Source of the DNA: Chionis minor
Taxonomy: Eukaryota; Chordata; Aves; Charadriiformes; Chionididae
Direction: 5' to 3'
Assembly: GCA_013398295.1 (NCBI GenBank)
Contig: VZSF01006833.1
Span: forward strand, 124,001-188,000
DNA length: 64,000 nt
Shown here: piece after piece, positions 41,120 to 54,361 of the stretch
Numbering within the stretch: position 1 is the stretch's first letter
Layout of the letters: the number at the start of each line of letters is the position of its first letter
Notes under the pieces: model-generated
What the model was told of the DNA's origin: nothing
What the model saw: the letters and a program-made list of their open reading frames with translations, nothing else
The model's database searches: none
Program-made: the position numbers and the translations under genes

Positions 41120-42782
41120 CTTTGCAGTGATACCACTAAGACCAGTTGTTCCCCGAGTACCCAGCGCCCTGAGCTGGAGGACAGAGGCAGGGAGCAGAAT
41201 GAAGCCCCCATAATCCAATGGGAAATGGAGCGTGACCTGCTACACGACTTGGACACACACAAGTCCATGGAGCCGGCAGGGATCCACCCGAGGGTGCTGA
41301 GGGAGCTGGCGGAAGCGCTCACCAAACCACTTCCCATCATTTATCAGCAGTCCTGGCTCACTGGGGAGGTCCCAGTTGACTGGAGGTTAGCAAATGTGAT
41401 GCCCATCCACAAGATGTTGGAAGGAGGATCTGGGGAACTACAAGCCTGTCAGCCTGACCTCAGTGCCGGGGAAGGTTATGGAGCAGATCATCCTGAGTGC
41501 CATCACACGGCACGTGCAGGACAACCAGCTGCTCAGGCCCAGTCAGCATGGGTGCACAAAAGGCAGGTCCAGCTTGACTAACCTGATCTCCTCCTGTGAG
41601 AAGGTGACCACCTTGGTGGATGAGGGAAAGGCTGTGGATGTTGTCTGCCTGGACTTTAGTAAAGCCTTCAACATGGTTTCCCAAGCATTCTCCTGGAGAA
41701 ACTGGCTGCTCATGGCCTGGACGGGTGTACTTTTTGCTGGGTCAAACACTGGCTGGGTGGCCGGGCTCAAGGGTGGTGGTGAATGGAGTTAAATCCAGTT
41801 AGTGGCCAGTCACAAGTGGTGTCCCCAGGGCTTGGTATTGGGGCTGGTTCTCTTTAGTATCTTTATCAACGACCTGGATGAGGGCATCAAGCGCGCCCTC
41901 AGTAAGTTCGCAGACGACACCAGGTTAGGTGGGAGTGTCGACCTGCTGGAGGGTGGGATGGCCCTACAGAGGGATCGGGACAGGCTGGATCGATGGGCCG
42001 AGGCCAATGGTGTGAGGTTCAACAAGGCCAAGTGCCGGGTCCTGCTCTTGGGTCACAACCACCCCATGCAGCGCTACAGGCTTGGGGAGGAGCGGCTGGA
42101 AAGCTGCCTGGTGGAAAAGGACCAGGGGCTGTTGGTAGACAATTGGCTGAACATGAGGCAGCAGTGTGCCCAGGTGGCCAAGAAGGCCAACAGCATCCTG
42201 GCTTGTGTCAGGAACGGTGTGGCCAGCAAGACCGGGGCAGTGATCGTTCCCCTGTACTTGGCACTGTTGAGACCCCACCTCAAATACTGTGATCATTTTG
42301 GGCCCCTCACTACAGGAGAGACATGGAGGTGCTGGAGTGTGTCCAGAGAAGGGCAGCGGAGCTGGTGAGGGGTCTGGAGCACAAATCTTGTGAGGAGCGG
42401 CTGAGGGACCTGGGGTTGTTCAGCCTGGAGAAAAGGAGGCTGAGGGGAGACCTTCTCACTCTCTGCAACTACCCCAGAGGAGGATGTAGCTAGGTGGCGG
42501 CCGGTCTCTTCTCCCATGTAACAAGCGATAGGACAAGAGGAAACATCCTCAAGTTGCGCCAGGGGAGGTTTAGATCAGATATTAGGGAAAATATCTTCAC
42601 CAAAAGGGTTATCAAACATTGGAAGAGGCTGCCCAGGGAGGTGGTGGAATAGCCATACCTGGAGGAATTTCAAAGACAGGGAGACACGGTGCTGAGGGAC
42701 ATGGTTTAGGGGTGGTTTTGGCAGCGTCAGGTTGATGGCTGGACTCGATGATCTTAAAAGTCTCTTCCAATCTAGGTGATCT
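41120..42782 (+). mobile_element. CR1 LINE, longest copy, broken ORF2
   Basis: About 1.66 kb covering much of the ORF2 reverse transcriptase. It reads ELEDRGREQNEAP, HPRVLRELAEALTKPLPII, motif A LDFSKAF, polymerase box [10 protein letters not shown], and then the C-terminal and 3' regions. The reading frame is split over at least four phases: frameshifts near 41430, 41680 and 41820, a TAG near 41800, and a stop near 42368. The 3' octamers are decayed (TCTAGGTGATCT). It is therefore a dead copy. Confidence 0.94.
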
Positions 42783-44225
42783 CTCTGCTGCCTTGTGCAG
42801 CTCCTTCACTTTTCCATCACACCCTGTACGTAGGGGAAATCTCCATTTCTGCTGCAAGCGAGTTTTCAGATTCTGAAAATGCTCAGTGGAGAACATCACG
42901 TGAAGCAGGCTGTGGCATGTAGTCGTGACTTCGGTTTCTGAGCTCCTTCTGCCCTGCCCCACAGGTTTCATGACAGCAAGACCAATATTCTCTGCAGACT
43001 TGCACTACCAGCCCCTCTTTTGCCTTCAGTGAAGTGTGGTAAGTCACTAACGGGGGGATATCTGATCTTATATATAGGGCACCGCTGCTTGGACCACGTC
43101 CTGAATGTCAGCCTGAACACTTGGTGAAGGAGCGATATCTAAATCTACCATATTATTTGCTAAGGCAGCCATAACAATTCTCGTAGTTCAATTCTTGATC
43201 CATGCATATTTCTGTAACTTTTGGGTGCTTTGCCTTTTTAAGTCAAAACATCATCTGCCTTGCTTGTGCACTGGGTGCCCTAGTGTTTACCTTCTAGGAA
43301 GAGGATTATGTACTGCCTTCTGTCCTTACAGAACTCCACTTTTGTACTTGCTGTTCGTGGCCTTCTTGGAGAGGCAGTCACATGTTTCAAAGCCCAATAT
43401 GGTTGGTATTCAGGAGCCAATTTTCCAGGCAAAAAAACTGCATATAGGTTTTTGCACAGCTTGTGAATGAACCAGCAAGCCCCTTCTGTGATCTGCTAAG
43501 GTGGCTTCCATAACATAAACAGCTTTTTCTGCAAAGATCTAAACACCTAACTCTGGAGATTATGACACTGGATTCCTAGCCAGCAAATCTCAAATTAACA
43601 TTTTGCTGAATAGTTTCAGAAATATGTCTTTCATCAGTGCTTTCCCAAGGGTTTAAAAGAAAGTAGTGTGATTTTTTTTTTTAAAAAAAAAAGCAATTCA
43701 TAAACCTGCTGCATTTGGATTGCAACATTGCATTAAGCAGAGAAGTCATTTTTGGAGCAAATGTAACAGCCTGCTTCTGTTTAGGTGATATGTTTTTTCT
43801 ATCTGTTACAAATTACGTGGCTAATACAGGCACAGCGCGTCTTGCAAGGAGCCAGAACTCAAACAGCGTGTGGTTGCATCTCTCTGAATGGAACTGCTTT
43901 ATAGGACCATGAAACCTAAATATTGGTGCATTGCAGATAGCCGTTTTTAGCTGCTGCAATACTCTGTCTTGTTTTGGTGCCTACTGCCAGGTGACATCAT
44001 CTTATAGCAACTTTTTCAGCGGAGCAGCCAAAGCTGCCTCTCCCAGGGTAGTTTTGACTAGAAATCCAACAATACCGTATTTTCTTGATTGTATTTTTTT
44101 TAGCCTTCCTGCTGAAAGTAAGACTGGAAGGATGGGAAGGAAGAGGAAATTATAGAATCATATCAGCAAGGAAGATCACAGGTGGCCCCGGGAAAAGCAG
44201 TGATGCAGATACTGCTGTAGTACAG

Positions 44226-44295
44226 CCTAAAGGTGGATCGTATCTACAGCCAATGAACACCCTAAAGGTGGATCGTATCTACAGCCAATGAACAC
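44226..44295. repeat. Perfect 35-bp tandem duplication
   Basis: A 35-base unit, starting CCTAAAGGTGGATCG and ending CCAATGAACAC, occurs twice head to tail (44226-44260, 44261-44295) without mismatch. Confidence 0.95.
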
Positions 44296-45260
44296 ATGAG
44301 CGCTATCAGTTCTTCAGCACTGCTGCATGCACGGATACATAGACTTCTGTTTTCTCATATCAGCTTGAGTTCTGTGGCAGGTTCTCTGCCCAGTAATCCA
44401 GTAAAGGCTAGAGATGGAGACCTAGCAGTAAAAACCAAACCAACAGGAAGGCCTTGTTTGCCACGCTGCAAGGATGGTTTCTGCCACAAACGCTTCACAG
44501 GCTAAGACCGTGGTATCAGGCTGTTGTGTAACGTGGGGGCCAGGTCCAGGCTGTGTGTCTGAATAGATTTGTCGTGGCCTCCACATCAAGTTTGAATTTT
44601 AGAGATGCACTGCGCACGTTCAAATCAAATACCAAACTTCCTGTGGGTGAGCTCCGAGACCTGTGTTGACACTTGATGTTGCTTCATAAAGAGGGGAGGC
44701 CAATTTAAACTACAGATTTCTGTCATTTTTTTCAGATGATCAAATGCTTTGCGCAGCCATAAAAACGATCAGGATTTTCACACACGACAAGAAGTCAAGA
44801 CTGAGCATTTCCAGCTATGGTAAAGCAGGACAGACACAATGCGTGTGTGTGTTTTTACTCTACGGCAGACAGACTTTGTCCCAGTGACTGGGAGAACATG
44901 TTACCTGATCCCTAATTTGTTTAACAGTCCATGGAACCTTTTTAGGCTGGTGTCGAGATATGATCTTTCTTTCTTTCAGTCTTTGTGGTGACAGTGCTGC
45001 CAGACTAAGTGCACTGGGCCACATCTCAGTTTGGCTGCGTACATCTCCATGGGTTAAGCTCTCACAAGCGAACACAAATCAGTGTCACCCGTATTTCTGA
45101 GGTTACAAGAACACCTAACCCGTGTTCCGATCTCATTCAGAGCAACTTCGACATCCGGCTTGCTCTGCTAAAGTGTTAAAGAATGCAAAGCAGGAGCACT
45201 ACCTTTTTATCTGCTTCAGAAGCCTTCATGGAGATTAGGATGTGTTGCTCTGATCTCTCC

Positions 45261-45317
45261 CACCTTGTTATCTGGACACAAAAGTTCTATGCCACCTTGC
45301 TATCTGGACACAAAAGG
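45261..45317. repeat. 32-bp tandem repeat, about 1.8 copies
   Basis: CACCTTGTTATCTGGACACA at 45261 recurs at 45293 as CACCTTGCTATCTGGACACA, with one mismatch over 25 bases. Confidence 0.9.
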
Positions 45318-46690
45318 TCAGATTTTAAGCTGGGGTAAATCAGTTGAACCTCGGAAAGGTCAATAGAGCAATGCTAGCTTGTCCCAGCCGAGGAGAAATT
45401 CTCATTGAGCCATTCCAGAGATACAAGGTGTGGGATACAGGGGTTTTCCCACAACACACTCTCCTATAACCGTTTTCTACACTCCTACAGTTTCCCTCGC
45501 TCTCTACATATTCTGTTCAATTTCTTATTACATTTTTTTTCCCCCCTCACTCACTGTATTTAAAGACAATTTGCCTTCCTGGAAGCCAGAAAATTAACAG
45601 GTTCTAATCCTGGCGCCACAAAGATTTTCTAACATGGAATTGGTTCTGCTGGACCCAGGACTAATAAACCTTGGAGGGATCACAAAAGACACAGTAAGAA
45701 TATTTACCCACAACTACTTATTCTTAACAGTAACGAACAGCACACCTGGATCCAAACTCTTTCTTCATTTATCCTTGCATCAAGAGCCTTCTGAAAGGGT
45801 AGAAAGGAGAAATGATATAGCCTCTCTCGGTGTCCTTGCTTTGAAAGGACCAGCATTCAAGAGAAGTCTTCATGATTTAATTTGTGTGAAGAAAAAAAAA
45901 AAAGACCTGTATATGAGACGCAAAAATAGTTAAGTTTCAACACTACTGCAAAAGCAGAACATCTGACACTAGATGGTCGTATCAGTCAGGGCCCGCACGA
46001 GTAAAATTCTTGTACAAAATTCCCCATCACAGACATAAAAACGAGTGCGTCGGCTGAGCGCTGAATAAAATTAGTATGTTTCGTTACCTTAAGATAATGA
46101 TTGGTTTGGTTTGGTTTTGCCCACACAAATTCAAAGCAAACCGAGCCAGGTTTAGCTTGGCTGGTTTTGCTGCATTGGTGTGACTTTGCTAAAAATAGGC
46201 AAATCCAACCAAGAGCTCCCTACTCAAGTTTGACCCCATATTAATAGGAATATGCACGACCCTGAGACGCTTCTACATTAAACAGTCTGAGTCAGGGCAG
46301 ACTCCCTGACTCATCCAAATTGCTTTTCTCATTTTAGGCAACTTGGAAATAACAGTGGCATAGAAGTCGCAGGAGGGGCGGTAACCGATACTTGTATTAA
46401 CACCTTCATTTTTGGAAATTCGGTGCGTCTGCTACAGACAGCTACAGCAAGGAAGGCAAAAAATAAATAAATCAAACTCTGGCTTGTGAACAGAGACAGC
46501 CATCCTTCCCTATGAGTGGGGAAAGTGCCAAGGAACAAATTGGATAGCGTATACAAAAGGAAGAAAAAACCCTCTGTCCTGCTGTTTACTTGCACCAGCA
46601 CATGCTATTAAACGCGTATGCCTTGGGGGAGCGCCAGCCTACCCCAGGAAATTACAGCCCATCTTGAAGAGAGTCATCCTTTACTACTGG

Positions 46691-46715
46691 AAAAAAAAAA
46701 AAAAAAAAAAAAAAA
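46691..46715. repeat. A25 homopolymer
   Basis: An uninterrupted run of 25 A. No retrocopied gene was recognised upstream of it. Confidence 0.95.
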
Positions 46716-49029
46716 GAAGAATTAGTAGGGGCAGTAAGAGGCTACGATGATCGGGTTTAGCTTTCACTGGCCCAAAGCCAAATATGCGAGCAAAGGCTTA
46801 AGAGAACTTTCTTCTGATACCTCTGTGCCAACAATAGATGTGGACAGGGCAAATATTTACAGACCTGAAGTGGAGGGAGACTAAGTGTGGGGGGGGTGGG
46901 GAGCCAGACTCTGCCTGAAATGATTATTATAACGCTTAGCCCGCGGCGGCTTTACGGCCCTGAAGTGACTACTTCCCAGCGCCGCAGACGGGATGGAATG
47001 ACTCAACGCCGATGCCACCAGCACAAGATGCCTTTTCACACGTACTGTACCATGCCCTCCTCCCCTTCCCTGGGGGGACATTAATAGCCGTGGAGTCATA
47101 CTGTACACACTACAGTATAACCACCCCTCTCTGAAGGGAGCGCAGCCAAAGCTGCCAGGGGGCTAAAACACCTTCAAACCAAACAAAATGATCTCGGCGA
47201 CCCGGAGGAGGTGTCGGCTCTCGTGCTCCATGCCCTGAACACTCTCTTTCTCTCTGCGCCTCTCTCCCAGGCCACCTCCCTCTAAGCATCTCTCCCCAAC
47301 ACCCAAATGCGTCCTAACATTACAAAAAAATGAGTTGTTAAATGGACGATTTGGCTGAGAGAAGTCTCTTTATTTACCTTTGAAAACAGAAGGTAAATAT
47401 AATAGTAATCTGTATGTGAGTATCTGACTGTGCCCCTTGCTCCTCTGTTCTTCGTTGTTCACCTTCCTCAGCTGTCTGGGAATGAGAGTTTCTCTTAATC
47501 TGTTTTTTGCACAGTTAAGCACAATGAAGCTCTTGAATGATGCTACGATACAAACATAATCAAATTCTCTTTTCTCTGTTCCCGGAAACGACGACGATAC
47601 TATAAAAAAAAAAACAAACGGTGGGAACATCTATTGTAGGGGAAACGTGTTTGAGAGCAGAACTTTGTCCAAAAGCACCTGCATTTAAAGCAACCAAAGG
47701 ATCATTAAAATGATTGTTTGGTTTGGATTACTAGCTAGCTCATTCCTTATTTTTTCCAGAGGTGATCTTGTCAGTCCACCCTTAAAATTGCCATGAATAA
47801 ATTTGATCTGAAGATCTGCCCTGCTTTGCCTTCCTGGATATTTATGTCTGAAGCCCCAAAACTGCCACTGGTTAATCACTGCAGGATAGATCTTTAGCAA
47901 GAAGGACCTTGAAATGAATAGCCACATCCTGCAGCAGCTGATTGCAGGGGTTTAATTGCATTATTTTCAACCATTTAAAAAGCAATTATTCCCCTTCTTC
48001 CTACACACCCATGTTTACTAGAATAACTGAAGAGAGTCAGAGATGCATGGAAAAATACAGATTTTTTTTTTCCTGAAAGAGCAGTTATGTAATAAAGAAT
48101 TAAACACATCTCTTCACCGGGAGGTTAAATACTGAAGTATCCTCTGTTTTTCTGTCCCCTTGAGCTTTAATACAGGAGTCCTGAGTTCCAACTCATGCCA
48201 GGGTGTGCAAATGAGTGATCTTCTGTTTACCTATTCACCTAAGAAAATAAAATCAATAACGTGACCCCGCAAACCTCACAAACTGCAGCAACATGCAGCC
48301 TCCGAGAGGCAGAGAAAATTTGTTCTACGTAGCCCTAAGGAGACCCATAAAGCAAACACAACCCAGTGCCCTCACAGATCAGACACTGTTTACCTGGTGT
48401 GACTCTCACATTACACTGCAGGGTACCAGGAGGGTGTTCCCTGCCACTGCCTGCAGTGCCCATTACATTCCTGGCTTTCTCTCCCTCCAGCCCCTATGCG
48501 CTAGAAATTAGACAGGCACGTCCTGACCATCTGCAGACGCTAAATCACGCATTGGACATTCTTGTCATCAGGGCTCTCGCTCTGCCCAAAGTAAGAGTAA
48601 ATAAAAGAAGCAATAATCTGCCCAGTGAGGCCAGCAGCAAGCGCTGTGGTGGGCTCCAGAGCCACGCTTAGATTTGCGGGTCAAGCAAACGCTCCGATAC
48701 GCAGCCTGGATGCTGCTCCACGAGTGTTTTATGCGGTGCCATCAGGAAACCACTCCCAAATGCCGCATGCATGTGTGGCACTGCTACTGCCAAGCCAAAC
48801 ATACGTGTTCTCAGCTTAATCCTACCATCTTTACATTCTTCTCCTTCTGTTTAGAGCTCTGTTTCTGTTCCCCAGTCAGAAATCTCTAGGAAGGAGCTGA
48901 TCTGTCTGATCCCAGCTGGGGTCTGAGCCAACATGGATTATCACCAGTGGAGAGCTACAAAATCACGGCTGGGGTATGTCAAGGTCATGGATGTTTCCTC
49001 AGCTGAAATCGCTCACGCTCTCTCCCTCC

Positions 49030-49460
49030 TTCATAGCCGTGTATCTTCGACCTAACCTTCCAGCTCAGAGCGCTGGCTGCGCTCTGAGACGCCGGGTGTT
49101 TCCACGCTGCACGCCGGGGTCATCCACAGGCTGCCCTCTGGATCAGAGGTACTCTATATTCAGACAGCGAAGCTGCAAGCGCAACCCCAGGCAGAGCCCA
49201 AGGGACTCTAATTCTGAGCCTGCTGGCAGCTTAATATTCCAGTGGGCACCTCAGCACGCCCGAAGGGGCAGTCGGTGGAGTGCCTGCAGGGTAACGCCTG
49301 TGATCGGAAGTGGCTCGCGCCGCCGTCCCGCTCGCAGCCCTTGTCAGCTGCAATGTAGACACGGCCCGGGGTGGTGTTGGAGAAGGAGAACGTGCTTGTC
49401 TCCAACACAGCAGATCCTCTCCAGCCAGAGGCTGAACGTGCCGCGCCGCCTAAGCCTGTG
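49030..49460. other. CpG-island-like patch, unassigned
   Basis: I count roughly 33 CpGs over about 430 bases, with GC clearly above the AT-rich surroundings. It holds a 10-bp hairpin (49064-49088) and a 161-codon + strand open frame without recognised product. It could be an unannotated promoter, a decayed CpG-rich repeat or a chance GC-rich island. Confidence 0.45.
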
Positions 49461-52400
49461 AACCATGCACGTATGCGTAATAAGAGGCAGTCAAAATCTT
49501 TATTAAATAAACTAGTAAGTACTTAAACTTGCAAGCCAAACGGGACCAATCTTCACTTAATGTGGCCAGAAATGTTTAATAGTCCCCTGTCTCCGTGACT
49601 CATAACATCGAAAGCTCAGTAAAAGCCGAGAAACACTCAGTGCCTGCTACTGAGCAGCACACACCATCTTCTTTGAACTGCAAATGTATACAAAATGCAG
49701 TATGTATTACCCCACACCTACTGGGATAGAAGAATGTAATATCTGGTCTCACATGCACTTTCTATCGTATAAAAATGTTGGTCGAAGATACAATGCTTAC
49801 ATCATATGTATCAACACACCCATGCCAGAACACACAATACTAGCTACAAATGGCACAGTTTTTGCATGTAAACACAGCATAAAGGGCAGATATTTAAAGA
49901 TAATTAGGTGTCTAAAGATGCAGTAGTCATACTGTGGGCATTTCAAATGCACTTGGGCATCTAATTCCTTTGATTTAAACTATTTTAAAATATCTTCAAC
50001 TGTAAATATTTTCATGTTTTCCCCAAACATAAAGCGTAACTGTCACAAAGTTACAGTAATTACCATCACTCCAAAGCCTAAACATCTAATTTTAAAAGTT
50101 CAACTTTCTAAGTTGCAATGCTATGTGAAAACATGTATGACACTTATCCCTTAAAAAAACCCAACTCTTAAAAGTGAAGAAATGGACAGCCAAGAACATT
50201 GCAAAGTTTATCATGTCCACATAGTACAAACCATGTATTTTTATTATCTGGTATGAAGAACACACACTGTATCTCAGCCATAATTCTGATGTGATGATAT
50301 TTAAACTATTGTTCTTTTCAACTTTGGTGCATAGATATTTTAAGAAATACTGGGTAGTGGAAAATATCAGTTAATGTGTGAATTAATAAGATATTTATCA
50401 TTATTCGTGCTTACACTTTGATAGAGTATTCATAAATACTAATTGTGAGTCAGCTTTGACCTGGCAATTCCCATGGAACAGACTGAGCTCCTACTTGGCT
50501 GAACTTCCTCACGAGGCACATCCATTGTTTTAAACCTAAATTTATTTCTGCCCTTGTCAACCTGCTATCTCATTATCTCACTATTCACTGACAAAATAAA
50601 TGATGAATCATGAACGTTGGGGTACAGGGAACCAAATACACTCAATAAAATTAACCTCATTATGTCAGCTGTGCGTAGCGTGATGAAACCCTCCGGTGGG
50701 ACCTCTAGGGGTTACTGTAACACAAGTAAAGAATAGTTGCATTGTGTTGAAAATAATGATGAATATATACGTCAAAAATAAAATTCCTATCACGACTGGT
50801 GCGCAGAAAAATCCGGACTACAAGCGGATTTGCATTTGAGGGTTATTGCTGTGTGACATTAGCACAGAAGAGAATTTTAATATCTTTCACAAAGGTTTTG
50901 TTGTGCATTTGGTTTGATCACTAGGTCTAGCAAATACACAACATAGGTATCATTTTCTACTTAAACAGAACAAATCTATTCCAAAATAAAGTGAGAAGTC
51001 TTACACCCAAACCATCTATGGGATAAAGCTGTATTTTACCAAAATACCCATGCCTCTATTATTTCTTGCAAGGTCTACGAAGCAGGCCTACGTTGGGAAA
51101 GGCATCAAGGTGCTCGGCATCACCGTGCACAGACTTCACCACCTGCCGCTCGCGCTGCCGAGGACGTGCAGGCAATGCCCGGCTCCAGGGGCGTCCGCAC
51201 AGCCCCCGGCCACGCTGCAGCCCCCTCTACCTCCGTCTGACCACAGGTCTGTCCCCAAACCTCCTCCAGTGTCAGCAGGCCTTTAAAAATCAAGGTGAAC
51301 TTCTGTGCCAGGTACGCATCGTATTTTTAGATGGGATCATTTTATTTTACACTCACTCTCTAGAGAATTTTTCCACGTTCTTTCCAGTGGGGCTATTTTT
51401 ATTTTCACCATACACAGATGTCCTTGAGGTATGCTTAAAGCACAAACTGTGAATGCTGTTTGCCAACGCTGGGTTTTCCTGTAACACGATACAGTTCTGG
51501 TGTGCGCGCAGCATATGGAGATGCACAACCACGGCGCCGTGAGCCGGGACGCGCAGCGGAACCAGCGTCAAGCAGGGCAGAGCTGAGGGTGGGATGGGGC
51601 TTCAAATGGCCAACATTAGCTCCCGAAAACAGCGGCTGCGGAAACTTGCTTTGCCTGTACTAAATTGATAACGCAGGGTTTTCCAGAATGCTCAGCCAAA
51701 TAAAAGTTTTTAGAGAAAAGCAAAGTAGCGGGACGTCAATTAAACTAGACGTGCTGACTGCAAGGGGATTTATGCAAACAGCTTTCGTCACCCTGAACAG
51801 CACACCGGCGTGTCAATCTTCCCAAGCTGCAAATATTTCTGTGCGTCGCAGATATGACAGAAAAGCCTCCCTTCTTGTAGATCCTTCTGCTAGGGATTTC
51901 TAATGCTCACCTGTTTTTATGGAAAGAGCCATTACAGCTTATCTGGTCAGATTCACAGTACCGATCAGAGGTTTCTGCCCAGTAATCCCCACATCAAAGA
52001 CATATCTTGAAGTCAAATACCCATCTGTTTTAGTGCAACCATCTTGTTTTTCACATACAAAAAGCGCTATCTAATAAAAATCGTATCATCCAAAGCGGCG
52101 TAAAAACATAATTAAGGCTTTTGGCTAAGTATGGAAAATTACCTGGAGTGAAATGTGATATTAGGTTCCGTAATTGATTAGTCATTTTGTTAATCTCCTT
52201 TTAATATGCTCCAATTACTTTTTAGAGAAGTGACCAATTCTAAGGATGCCCAATGCAAGCCGGTAATCAGAATGCAAGTGGATATAAATGGTTCCAGAGC
52301 TCTGTACCAGCTCCTTTTTCACGATATGGAGCATCTCCTACAAAATGCTGACTGTCCTCTGATGTCAGTGAATTCCACCCGTGGCAGAGCATTTATTTGA

Positions 52401-53788
52401 CCACCATAAACCCAAGAAGTTGAAAAAGCAGATAACATTTTGATCTACTCTATTTTGTAGTTTTCATCCATATCTATAGAGGAAAACACAAACATACGGA
52501 CACATAAAAAATGAAATGCAAGAGAAAAATACTTGATGTGATTAAAGCTAGGGAAGTTCAAGTTCAGATGTTGGTATCTGGGGAGTCAGACTAATTGCTA
52601 GCCCAGCCCTAAAAGCTATGGAACTAGGAAAGATCTGAAGCTCCTAGGACTAAACCACATGAGGGAAAAAACACTGAATGAGAATGCAACCAAAGCTTCC
52701 AAAATACATGACAAAACTATTAATTAATGCACTCATATGCCAGAAGTGCTCCTTGCAATCCCTTCAGCTGACTTCCTACTTTAATGCAAGCTCTAGGATT
52801 TTCACTAAATAATTCCTGTTTGAATTAGAGCTGATTTAGAGATTTCTCAGGACAATGAACTGACTGCAATTATTGATTGGTATTCACTTATAAATCAGTA
52901 TTTCCAGTTCAAATGTACTCCTTATTTTAAGGCGAACTTTCAAAATTTCACTTTCCAGCTATGATTTCTTAATATATCTCGGTGAACTAATAGAAGAGTT
53001 CGGTTGTCCTATCAATTTTTTGTTCCCCATGTAAGTACCAAAGTATCCCTTAACCTCTGCAGAATAAATTAAGGATTTTATGTTCAGGAAGGTTTCCCAG
53101 CACTTCTGCCACCCTCACGTCTCTTTTCCTGCACTGGGGACTACAAAACCGAGCGCACTATTTTTGAAATAGCCATAGTAGTGGGAAGCCTCTGGACCTC
53201 CTCCCTTTTCCTCAGTGCTCCTGTTTATATATTCATGGACTGCAGTCAGCTTTTTGGCAAAAGAACAGCTCTGGAGCTCGTGTTCATTTGCTAATCAACC
53301 ACCACTCCCCACATCTTTTTCAGAGTCACCGCTTCGCATGGCAAAGTCCTCTTATCTGTAAACACAGGCCTCATTCTTTGTTCTTCCACCTAGGACTTTG
53401 TAAAGGGTTTTATAGAAACCACAATGTATTATTGACTTGTCACCATTATTATCCCTATTACTCTGTATCAACGACCTACAGGGTGAGACCCTTTATACAG
53501 GATTTATTTGTTAATTTTTTCACTTTGGTATCTTTCTCCACTGATAAAAATGTCACTTACAGTGGGGCTGACACCCAGTCTATTTTAAGGCCCACTGGGA
53601 AGTTCTTTACTCAAAAAAACAAGCTCTATCCACTGGCATGTTTATTTTGTACCTTTTTTAGTTTCTTACCCAAAGTATCATGAATTCCTTGCAGATCACG
53701 ATGGGAAACCTTCTCAGTAACCACTGTCCAGGCATCTGTATACCTGCTCCTGGAGAGCCAGCTTGGCATCATTTGCTACCCATAACCC

Positions 53789-53935
53789 CAAAATGGTCTG
53801 TCAGTGTTTAAGAGGCATTTGGACAATGCCCTTAATAACATGCTTTAACTTTTGGTCAGCCCTGAAGCGGTCAGGCAGTTGGACTAGATGATCATTGTAG
53901 GTCCCTTCCAACTGAAATATTCTATTTCTCTTCTC
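53789..53935 (+). mobile_element. CR1 LINE 3' end, older subfamily
   Basis: It contains GTTTAAGAGGCATTTGGACA and then GGTCCCTTCCAACTGAAATA, ending TATTCTATTTCT. The 3' end differs from the other copies in the window (TTCTATT type instead of TTCTGTGA), indicating another CR1 subfamily. Confidence 0.9.
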
Positions 53936-54342
53936 TCTTCTCCTAAATTGGAATTTTGCCACATTACTGACCAAAAAACACAGATGGGAGAGACCAACTG
54001 AACAATGTACGATATAAGATAATAAATTTCAGAACTCCAATACTGAGTAAAAACAATGAATCAGAACTAATTTTAAAATGTTTTGAATGCTAAGAAAAAC
54101 CCACCCACTTTGACCTGAAGCTTTTAACATTATGATCCAAGATCATATACTTCAAGATATACACACACCCCCCTGTATTAGAGATGTCTTAATCAAGTAA
54201 ATCCAAGAGCAGGAAAACATATTGTAAAAATCCACACTAATCCACCTTAGATATACAAATGCTGATCCCATATTTAAGCTAATACAATGTTCTGTTGTAT
54301 AGGATCCCCACCACAGTGTAAAAATATTTGGTATGCTGATTT

Positions 54343-54361
54343 CCCCCCCCCCCCCGCCCCC
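54343..54361. repeat. C13-G-C5 tract
   Basis: Poly-C with a single G interruption. The - strand is correspondingly G-rich. Confidence 0.95.

Larger units (their letters stand above)
42783..53788. other. 11 kb gene-free stretch with CpG-rich patches
   Basis: No coding exon or CR1 copy was recognised. It holds two short tandem duplications (about 44.2 and 45.3 kb), an A25 run (46.7 kb) and CpG-rich patches at about 46.93-47.24, 49.03-49.46, 51.09-51.26 and 51.50-51.65 kb. Otherwise it is AT-rich. Confidence 0.45.

Noticed and set aside
41030..42368. Functional reverse transcriptase gene
   Set aside because: It is a CR1 copy split by frameshifts and stops, so it is listed as a mobile element and not as a coding gene.
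46616..46715. Processed pseudogene ending in the A25 run
   Set aside because: No reading frame or recognisable gene sequence precedes the A run, and no target-site duplication was seen.
48976..49461. 161-codon + strand open frame
   Set aside because: Composition (many Arg, Ser, Cys) reflects a CpG-rich patch. No family or splice context was recognised.
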